A DNA stretch of 6,410 nt from Thermoleophilia bacterium (GTDB lineage Bacteria > Actinomycetota > Thermoleophilia > Gaiellales > Gaiellaceae): contig JAERMP010000138.1 in the NCBI GenBank assembly GCA_016844515.1, positions 1-6,410 on the forward strand. The letters are read 5' to 3'. This document shows positions 1-5,207 of this stretch, piece after piece. The translations under genes and the position numbers were made by a program. The first letter of the stretch is position 1. Every line of letters begins with the position of its first letter. Below the pieces are notes generated by a model. That model was not told where the DNA came from. It worked only from the letters and a program-made list of their open reading frames with translations, and did not search any database.

Positions 1-1
1 C

Positions 2-615
<614 letters not shown>

Positions 616-679
616 GGAGCCCGTCGAGGAGAAGGGCGCCGCGGCCGCGAAGCGGGCGCCTTCAGGGATTTCCGCGCGG

Positions 680-705
680 CCGGAATCCGCGCTAGCGGAT
701 TCCGG
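680..705. terminator. Bidirectional hairpin between convergent genes
   Basis: Bases 680-690 pair perfectly with 695-705 (11 bp) around the 4-nt loop GCTA. It lies between the end of the GMC gene (+, 615) and the end of the phosphodiesterase gene (-, 713), where a shared terminator is expected. There is no U-tract on either side, as is common in GC-rich actinobacteria. A direct repeat GCGCTAGC (689-696 and 710-717) overlaps the hairpin loop and the stop codon of the minus-strand gene. The rest of 616-712 shows no gene. Confidence 0.6.
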
Positions 706-712
706 TCTTGCG

Positions 713-2707
713 CTAGCCGGCGGCCTGCAGGTGCTGGCGCCAGCCTCGCAGCAACCCGTGCACGGCGGCAGCACCCACGATCGGCTCGTCAGGAAGCGGC
801 AGGTCAGCCGGGAAGAGGATGAACGCGCGCGTCTGCGGACCGCCCATCCCACCGTGGAACGAGATCAGCTCCTCGAACGCGCAGCCCTCGTCGAGCTCGG
901 GGTCGTAGAAGCTCCCGACCATAAGGTCCGCGACGTGCGTAAAACCGTCCGTGCGGCGCAGGTGCTGCGCAGCGTTGGCGGAGAAGTGCGCGAGCGGATC
1001 TTCTCCCTCGACGCGTCCGTGCACGAGGTAGTGGGCGCCGCGCCCGCCGAGCGCTACAGGCCCGTGTTGTGACGAGCGCACCAGCACCCAGCCGACGTGG
1101 GGATGTTCACATAGCGCAGGAATAAGCCGAGGGTGTCGCGCCTCGATCTCCTCGAGCGTCAGGCGGCGGTTCTCCTCCATGAGGTAGATGAGGCCGAGGT
1201 TCCCCGAGCCCATGACGACGACGTTGCGGTCGGAGACGTCGTTCTTGGGACGCTTTTTCTTCTTCTCGTCGCCGCCGGTCGCTTCGCTGAACGCGTGACC
1301 GACCATCGAGCTCTGCTCGTCACCGCCCGAGAAGTCCGCCACCTCTCCGCTGGCCAGCGAGCGCTCGACGAGGTCGTCCAGGCCGTAGCCGTTGCGCTGC
1401 TTGAACGTTGCCCCTTGCGTCTGGCCGTGGTCCGAGAGGACGACGATCTCGTACGGGCGGGGGGCATAGCGGCGCGCGCGGTCGATCCGGCCGAACTGCT
1501 GATCGAGCTTGCGCAGCGCCTCGAGTGTGTCCGCGCGCTCGAGGCCGGAGTGGTGCGCCACCTCGTCGTAGCTCGAGAACGTCGCGTACATCGCAGGCCG
1601 GCCTTTCATCATGTCCGTGAGGACGCCGTACACGATCAGGTCGCGGACGACGACGCACATCGCTGCGCGCATGAACGGGTAGAGCCCGCCGCGATGCCCG
1701 CGCGGGACGACGTCGCGCCGGATCGCTCGAAGGGCTGCGAGCCACTCGAGGACTACCTCCCAGAAGAAGAGGACGAGCACGCGCGTGACGTTGAACCCGT
1801 TCGAGAAGAACGCGCGGTAGCCGGGGTTTGCGCCCTTCTCCTCCTCTATGCGACTGACGGTGAGGATGACGTGGTCGGCCTCGCCCGAGAGCAGGTTCCC
1901 ACGACTCGCGCCACCGTCCACGAGGAGCCCGATGCCCGTCCCGTGGCGACGTTCCAGCTCTGCGCAGTCGCCGGGGGCGGAGCAGGTCATCATCGTCCCT
2001 GTCTCCTTCTCGACCCAGCGGAAGGCGGGGATGTCCTCGTTCGACCCGAGCAGGATGCCCGCCTGGCTCGCGCCGGTCTGTGACGAGAGGTCGGTTTCCC
2101 ACTCGATGAACCGGTGGCTGTCTTCGGCGAGCCAGCGCGCCATGTTCGGTGCGTTGCCGTCTCGCATCGCCCGTTGCAAGACGGGAAGCGCCAGCCCGTC
2201 GATCTCGAGATAGATGATGCCCGGCACATCCGTCTGCACGCGCTCACCCGATTTGCGCGCGATCCGCTGGATGACACGCAGCGTGTACGTGTCGTCGTCG
2301 TTCGTCCCGAAGACGACGTCGAGCACGACCGTGACCGCGGCTGCGACCAACGCTGTGAGCAGCGCCCACCAGAAGTTGTCCACCTCGATCGCGTTCTCGG
2401 TGACCCTCGCCGCGCCGAGCAGCATCCACGCGTCCAGGATCAGCACCAGCAGGAACCCGAGAACGAGCGTGAACGGGAGCCGGAGCGCCGCAACGAGCGG
2501 CAGCAGGATGGCGTTCAGAATCGCGATTACGAGCGCGACGGCAAGTGCGCCCCGGAAGGTCTGCACGTCGACCCCAGGGACGACCCACGCGGCGATGAAG
2601 AGCGCCGCAGCGGCGACGAGCCACGAAAGCAGCAGGCGAAACGGACGGATCTTCGGGCGCACGTCCGAACCCTTCGCAGCTCGCGCGTACTCGGTCTCAG
2701 CTGACAT
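713..2707 (-). CDS. Holin-like four-helix membrane domain fused to a type I phosphodiesterase / nucleotide pyrophosphatase-like domain
   Basis: 664 residues. The N-terminus (24-134) has four hydrophobic helices, about 24-44, 52-75, 78-100 and 112-134, resembling the phage holin family 4 / PF04020 membrane domain. From about 160 follows an alkaline-phosphatase-superfamily domain (PF01663-like) with recognisable metal sites: D170 in YLEIDGL, a nucleophile candidate T211 or S214 in SSQTGASQAG, D381 and H385 in YDEVAHHSG, D426 and H427 in LSDHGQ, and H618 in SFHGGMGGPQ. The set looks complete, so an active metal-dependent phosphodiesterase or phosphatase is likely; the substrate is unknown. Charge distribution (R/K before helix 1 and after helix 4, acidic loop 103-110) suggests both termini are cytoplasmic. 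A lysine-rich loop lies at 481-488. The ATG at 2705-2707 has no Shine-Dalgarno; a TAGAGT hexamer 8 nt upstream suggests a leaderless start. The fusion is a known actinobacterial architecture, often just labelled 'phage holin family protein'; nothing here indicates a prophage. Confidence 0.9.
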   Translation of the reverse strand: MSAETEYARAAKGSDVRPKIRPFRLLLSWLVAAAALFIAAWVVPGVDVQTFRGALAVALVIAILNAILLPLVAALRLPFTLVLGFLLVLILDAWMLLGAARVTENAIEVDNFWWALLTALVAAAVTVVLDVVFGTNDDDTYTLRVIQRIARKSGERVQTDVPGIIYLEIDGLALPVLQRAMRDGNAPNMARWLAEDSHRFIEWETDLSSQTGASQAGILLGSNEDIPAFRWVEKETGTMMTCSAPGDCAELERRHGTGIGLLVDGGASRGNLLSGEADHVILTVSRIEEEKGANPGYRAFFSNGFNVTRVLVLFFWEVVLEWLAALRAIRRDVVPRGHRGGLYPFMRAAMCVVVRDLIVYGVLTDMMKGRPAMYATFSSYDEVAHHSGLERADTLEALRKLDQQFGRIDRARRYAPRPYEIVVLSDHGQTQGATFKQRNGYGLDDLVERSLASGEVADFSGGDEQSSMVGHAFSEATGGDEKKKKRPKNDVSDRNVVVMGSGNLGLIYLMEENRRLTLEEIEARHPRLIPALCEHPHVGWVLVRSSQHGPVALGGRGAHYLVHGRVEGEDPLAHFSANAAQHLRRTDGFTHVADLMVGSFYDPELDEGCAFEELISFHGGMGGPQTRAFILFPADLPLPDEPIVGAAAVHGLLRGWRQHLQAAG

Positions 2708-2715
2708 GGGGACGG

Positions 2716-2721
2716 ACTCTA
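2716..2721 (-). promoter_or_regulatory. Candidate -10 (TAGAGT) of the phosphodiesterase gene, leaderless start
   Basis: On the minus strand TAGAGT fits the TANNNT -10 pattern and ends 8 nt before the ATG, so transcription would begin at or next to the start codon. No convincing -35 is visible at 17-18 nt, where the spacer and -35 would fall inside the hairpin at 2729-2760. Confidence 0.3.
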
Positions 2722-2728
2722 GTGTGCG

Positions 2729-2760
2729 AAACGGGAGCTGCGTTTCCGCAGCTCCCGTTT
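2729..2760 (-). terminator. 13-bp perfect hairpin between the PLDc_N-SHOCT gene and the phosphodiesterase gene
   Basis: Bases 2729-2741 pair perfectly with 2748-2760 around the loop GTTTCC. On the minus strand the hairpin starts 9 nt after the TAA of the upstream gene and the stem ends in UUU, which fits intrinsic termination. It leaves only 21 nt before the next minus-strand start. The loop bases 2742-2746 (GTTTC) are also complementary to 2728-2732 (GAAAC), so an alternative pairing is possible and partial read-through or attenuation cannot be excluded. Confidence 0.65.
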
Positions 2761-2769
2761 ACACATGGA

Positions 2770-3165
2770 TTACGAGCCGAGCGCCTTCGCCTTGATCGAG
2801 TCGAACTCAGCCTGCGAGATGGCGCCCGAGTCGAGGAGGCCCTTCGCCTTCTCGATCTCTGCAGCCGCGCCGCCGCTTCCCGCGACCGATTTGACGTAGT
2901 CGTCCATCTGCGCCTGCTGCGCCTGCGCCTGCTTGACGTTCCGTTCAGCCATCCCGTCGTGGTTGGCGATGAGATAGATGAATACGCCGAAGTACGGCAG
3001 GATGATCACGAAGATCATCCAGAGCACCTTCGAGAACCCAGACGTGTCCTTGCGGCGGAAGATGTCCGCGAAGACCGTGATCAGGATCCAGAACCAGATG
3101 ATGAATGCGAAGAACACGAACATCGTCCACATCACGTCGAGAAACGGGTAATCGGCAGCGAGCAC
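2770..3165 (-). CDS. PLDc_N-like two-helix membrane protein with C-terminal SHOCT domain
   Basis: 131 residues. The N-terminal half has two membrane helices, about 10-33 (FVFFAFIIWFWILITVF) and 46-68 (VLWMIFVIILPYFGVFIYLI), with FRRKD in the short loop. This resembles the PLDc_N module (PF13396), found at the N-terminus of cardiolipin synthases but also alone. No HKD catalytic motif is present, so it is not itself a phospholipase. A Gln/Ala-rich stretch (77-87) leads to a C-terminal SHOCT domain (103-131: EIEKAKGLL, DSGAISQAEF, KAKALGS), a short oligomerisation or interaction module. The GTG start (3163-3165) is chosen because GAGGAGG on the minus strand (3170-3176) sits just upstream. The gene is divergent from the DUF6325-SHOCT operon, whose SHOCT C-terminus aligns to it without gaps. 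The hairpin at 2729-2760 follows it. A membrane scaffold or adaptor role is inferred only. Confidence 0.9.
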   Translation of the reverse strand: MLAADYPFLDVMWTMFVFFAFIIWFWILITVFADIFRRKDTSGFSKVLWMIFVIILPYFGVFIYLIANHDGMAERNVKQAQAQQAQMDDYVKSVAGSGGAAAEIEKAKGLLDSGAISQAEFDSIKAKALGS

Positions 3166-3169
3166 TGAG

Positions 3170-3176
3170 CCTCCTC
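3170..3176 (-). promoter_or_regulatory. Shine-Dalgarno GAGGAGG for the PLDc_N-SHOCT gene
   Basis: The minus strand reads GAGGAGG, then CTCA, then GTG. The strong match to the anti-Shine-Dalgarno decides the GTG at 3163-3165 as start, although the 4-nt spacing is slightly short. Confidence 0.7.
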
Positions 3177-3195
3177 GTGTTTGTTGTCAGCGAGT

Positions 3196-3203
3196 CTTAT
3201 ATC
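3196..3203. promoter_or_regulatory. Candidate shared -10 element in the divergent region
   Basis: CTTATATC is the only AT-rich island in the 138-nt gap between the divergent genes. On the minus strand it reads TATAAG, well placed for a leader of about 25-30 nt before the GTG at 3165. On the plus strand TTATAT or TATATC would give a leader of about 95 nt before the ATG at 3304. I find no good -35 on either strand, so this is tentative. Overlapping -10 boxes would make the two promoters mutually exclusive or co-regulated. Confidence 0.3.
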
Positions 3204-3291
3204 GCGGATGATGCTGCGGCGCAGGCGCAACTGCAGTTCAACGTGCAGCGCCCGCTCGGATTCGCCAGAGTTACGACGACTACGAAAGCGA

Positions 3292-3297
3292 AGGAGG
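3292..3297 (+). promoter_or_regulatory. Shine-Dalgarno AGGAGG for the DUF6325 gene
   Basis: AGGAGG lies 6 nt before the ATG at 3304-3306. It fixes this start over in-frame upstream codons back to 3181, whose translation is arginine/serine-rich and unlike the family. Confidence 0.85.
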
Positions 3298-3303
3298 AAA
3301 GCA

Positions 3304-3741
3304 ATGGAAGAGATCGGCCCCGTCGACTACGCGATCATCGTCTTTCCGGGGAACAGGTTCCGGGGGGAGATCGCACCCGCGATCGCCGACCTCGTCGATG
3401 ACGGAACGATCCGCATCATCGACATCGCGTTCGTCGGCAAGGACGCGGACGGAACCGCCGTTGCGATGGAGCTGACCGAGCTCGACCCCGACGTGCAGGA
3501 GGGGCTCGAGAGCCTGGGCATCGAAGTCGGCGGCTTGTTCAGTGATGACGACCTCTTGGGCGCGGCAGATGCGCTCGAGCCGAACTCCTCGGCGGCACTC
3601 CTGATCTGGGAGAACGTGTGGGCGCGCAAGGTCGCCCAGGCGATGCGCGACGCGGGTGGAGTGCTGGTCGCCTTCGAACGGATTCCGCACGACGTCGTCC
3701 AGGAAGTGCGCGAGTTGGCGCTCGAAGCAGCCAAGGCCTAG
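3304..3741 (+). CDS. DUF6325 family protein
   Basis: 145 residues, soluble, acidic, with no signal peptide or membrane helix. It opens with EEIGPVDYAIIVFPGNRFRG (residues 2-21), followed by EIAPAIADLVDDGTIRIIDIAFV and GKDADGTAVAMEL, then DPDV, GIEVGGLFSDDDLLGAADAL and SSAALLIWENVWA (95-107), ending in a helix (PHDVVQEVRELALEAAKA). This is the layout I know from actinobacterial DUF6325 proteins, related to DUF1269-type stress proteins: a strand, a helix ('L..L...GTIRIID') and a second strand, then a GG-containing turn and a second alpha/beta unit. Length is normal for the family. Biochemical function is unknown. The start is supported by AGGAGG 6 nt upstream. The SHOCT gene follows after 19 nt, so the two form an operon; DUF6325 genes are, in my recollection, often next to SHOCT genes, which suggests the products act together. 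Confidence 0.88.
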   Translation: MEEIGPVDYAIIVFPGNRFRGEIAPAIADLVDDGTIRIIDIAFVGKDADGTAVAMELTELDPDVQEGLESLGIEVGGLFSDDDLLGAADALEPNSSAALLIWENVWARKVAQAMRDAGGVLVAFERIPHDVVQEVRELALEAAKA

Positions 3742-3747
3742 GAGACG

Positions 3748-3754
3748 AGAGGAG
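3748..3754 (+). promoter_or_regulatory. Shine-Dalgarno AGAGGAG for the small SHOCT gene
   Basis: AGAGGAG lies 6 nt before the ATG at 3761-3763, in the 19-nt gap after the DUF6325 stop. It supports this start over the in-frame upstream codons that run back to 3656 inside the DUF6325 gene. Confidence 0.75.
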
Positions 3755-3760
3755 CTCAAA

Positions 3761-4057
3761 ATGATGCGACGCAGAGGTATGGGAGTCATTGGGACGGCGG
3801 TCGTGGTCGGCGGAGCGGCCCACATGGGTGCGAAGAGCGCACAGAAGCAGGCCGCCGGGCAGGAGCAGGCCCAGCAGGCCGCCTACGACCAGGGTGCGGC
3901 CGCTGCTCAGCAGCAGGCGGCCGCTGCGCCTGCTCCAGCTGCTCCGGCTGAGGATGACGCGATGGCCGAGATCACGAAGCTTGCGCAGATGCACACCGCT
4001 GGAATCCTCACGGACGAGGAGTTCGCGGCCGCGAAGGCCAAGGCTCTCGGCATCTGA
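3761..4057 (+). CDS. Small SHOCT domain protein with Ala/Gln-rich linker
   Basis: 98 residues. It begins MMRRRGMGVI and continues through a short hydrophobic, glycine-rich stretch (about 8-23, GVIGTAVVVGGAAHMG), too short for a confident membrane helix but able to associate with a membrane. Residues 26-63 are a low-complexity Ala/Gln/Pro linker with a YDQG motif at 42-45. The C-terminal 29 residues (70-98) are a SHOCT domain: EITKLAQM, TAGILTDEEF and KAKALGI. They align without gaps to the last 29 residues of the divergent PLDc_N-SHOCT protein, 12 of 29 identical. The domain may mediate self-association or contact with that protein. It is the second gene of an operon with DUF6325, preceded by AGAGGAG, and is followed by the hairpin at 4071-4099. 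A second ATG immediately follows the first; either could be used. Confidence 0.9.
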   Translation: MMRRRGMGVIGTAVVVGGAAHMGAKSAQKQAAGQEQAQQAAYDQGAAAAQQQAAAAPAPAAPAEDDAMAEITKLAQMHTAGILTDEEFAAAKAKALGI

Positions 4058-4070
4058 CGAACTGTGACCA

Positions 4071-4099
4071 GAGAGGGCGGTCGCCTCGACCGTCCTCTC
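4071..4099 (+). terminator. Hairpin ending the DUF6325-SHOCT operon
   Basis: Bases 4071-4083 pair with 4087-4099 over 13 positions with a single G-U wobble (4077 with 4093) around the loop CCT. It lies 14 nt after the SHOCT stop codon and before the candidate promoter of the antiporter gene. There is no U-tract, so termination strength is uncertain. Confidence 0.6.
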
Positions 4100-4121
4100 G
4101 CAGTCGACCATTGCTCGCTAG

Positions 4122-4150
4122 TTGGCGATTCTGTCGGTGCCCACTAGGGT
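4122..4150 (+). promoter_or_regulatory. Candidate promoter of the antiporter gene (TTGGCG-N17-TAGGGT)
   Basis: TTGGCG (4122-4127) and TAGGGT (4145-4150) are separated by exactly 17 nt. They match 4 of 6 bases of the -35 consensus and the T1, A2 and T6 positions of the -10. The GTG start is only 9 nt after the -10, so the transcript would be leaderless or nearly so. The AGGGTGA overlapping the -10 could alternatively act as a weak Shine-Dalgarno. Confidence 0.45.
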
Positions 4151-4159
4151 GATCTGGCA

Positions 4160-5194
4160 GTGAGTTCCTGGGGCACGCCTGCGCTCATTCTGGTCTTCGC
4201 CGCGGCGGGTGTCGCGACCTGGATCGCCGGAGTCTTTCTCTCTAAGGCGACCGACGTCCTCGACGATCGCTTCAACCTCGGCGACGCGGTTGGCGGGATG
4301 CTCCTCCTGGGCCTCGCGGGGTCGCTGCCCGAGCTCGCGATCACCACGTCGGCAGCGCTCAGTGGGCATCTCTCACTCGCGGTTGGGAATCTTCTCGGCG
4401 GCATCGCGATGCAAACGCTCGTGCTCGTGTTTCTCGACGCAAGATCGGGCCGTAAGCAGCCTCTGACCTCGCTTACGGCCGACACGAGCCCGCTCCTCGA
4501 GTCGATGCTCGTCATCGTGCTCGTCACGATCGCGCTCATGGGCGGATTCCTTCCCGAGACCACGGCTGTCGGCCCGCTCAGCCCCGCCTCGATCGCGATC
4601 GTCGTGTTCTTCCTCCTCGGGATGCTAGGGCTCAACCGAGCGCGTCAGAGGCGGGCGTGGATGATCGCGGGGGACGCGCCGCTGCCCGCAGGCGAGGGCG
4701 GCGCGAACCGCTTCAAGAGCTCCACCACCATGATCGTTCTGGGCTTGTTCGGGCTTGCATCCGTCGTCACGCTCTTCGCCGGCGTCATGCTCGAGCAGAC
4801 GGGGAACCAACTGGCGGACGACTTCGGCATGAACGGCGTCGTGTTCGGCGCCACGATTCTGGCCGCGGCCACCGCGCTACCCGAGATCTCGAGTGGCATC
4901 GCTGCTGTCCGGCTCGGCCAGGTAGGCCTGGCCATGAGCGACATCTACGGCGGCAACGCCATGCAGCTGACGTTCTTCCTCCTCGCCGATCTTCTCGCCG
5001 GGAGCCCCGTTCTATCGACGGCGAGCGATCAATCACTCTGGCTCGGCGCGACCGGCGGAGTCGTGACGGCGATTTTCGCGTACGGCCTACTCGTAAGGAA
5101 CGACAAGAAGGTGATCGGCCTCGGGAGAGACTCGCTCTTAGTCCTCGCCACGTACATCGCTGCCGTTCTGCTGCTGACTGCCGTACCGGGCTAG
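4160..5194 (+). CDS. Ca2+/cation antiporter (CaCA) family membrane protein, sodium/calcium exchanger-like
   Basis: 344 residues, about ten membrane helices in two inverted halves joined by a basic loop (158-188, NRARQRRAW...GGANRFK). Each half carries an alpha-repeat: first GLAGSLPELAITTSAAL (51-67) with GNLLGGIAMQ (76-85), second AAATALPEISSGIAAV (235-250) with SDIYGGNAMQ (260-269). The PE glutamates E58 and E242 match the central cation ligands of NCX_Mj, so it should exchange a cation for Na+ or H+ across the membrane. Other ligand positions differ: the usual GSN..N segments are GGIAMQ and GGNAMQ, replacing the conserved Ser and Asn/Asp by Gly and Gln. The ion is therefore uncertain. The length suits prokaryotic CaCA proteins. 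The GTG start lies 9 nt after a candidate -10, and the MFS gene begins 13 nt after the stop, suggesting co-transcription. Confidence 0.87.
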   Translation: MSSWGTPALILVFAAAGVATWIAGVFLSKATDVLDDRFNLGDAVGGMLLLGLAGSLPELAITTSAALSGHLSLAVGNLLGGIAMQTLVLVFLDARSGRKQPLTSLTADTSPLLESMLVIVLVTIALMGGFLPETTAVGPLSPASIAIVVFFLLGMLGLNRARQRRAWMIAGDAPLPAGEGGANRFKSSTTMIVLGLFGLASVVTLFAGVMLEQTGNQLADDFGMNGVVFGATILAAATALPEISSGIAAVRLGQVGLAMSDIYGGNAMQLTFFLLADLLAGSPVLSTASDQSLWLGATGGVVTAIFAYGLLVRNDKKVIGLGRDSLLVLATYIAAVLLLTAVPG

Positions 5195-5197
5195 GAT
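5192..5197 (+). promoter_or_regulatory. TAGGAT: possible -10 or weak Shine-Dalgarno before the MFS gene
   Basis: TAGGAT overlaps the TAG stop of the antiporter gene and ends 10 nt before the GTG of the MFS gene. It fits TANNNT, but no -35 is evident. Alternatively the AGGA within it is a weak, distant Shine-Dalgarno on a shared transcript. Confidence 0.2.
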
Positions 5198-5207
5198 CGG
5201 CCGCCAC

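Noticed and set aside
635..660. Second inverted repeat GGCGCC...GGCGCC in the convergent gap
   Set aside because: Arms are only 6 bp of self-complementary GC-rich sequence, which is common by chance here; the hairpin at 680-705 is far stronger.
1245..1275. Possible -1 frameshift site (G AAA AAG in the lysine run, minus strand)
   Set aside because: The heptamer is weak, no downstream structure stands out, and conserved phosphodiesterase sequence continues in the original frame to the end.
1133..2083. Plus-strand open frame of 316 codons inside the phosphodiesterase gene
   Set aside because: It is antisense to a gene with clear domains and metal motifs; its translation is rich in Arg, Val, Glu and Asp with no recognisable motif, as expected from GC-rich codon bias.
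2305..2640. Phage holin indicating a prophage
   Set aside because: The holin-like helices are fused to a phosphodiesterase, and no endolysin, integrase, capsid or attachment-site repeat is visible.
2770..3165. Cardiolipin synthase or phospholipase D enzyme
   Set aside because: Only the two-helix N-terminal module is present; there is no HKD motif and the rest is a linker plus SHOCT.
3181..3303. N-terminal extension of the DUF6325 protein
   Set aside because: The extension is in frame but Arg/Ser-rich, unlike the family, and the AGGAGG at 3292 points to the ATG at 3304.
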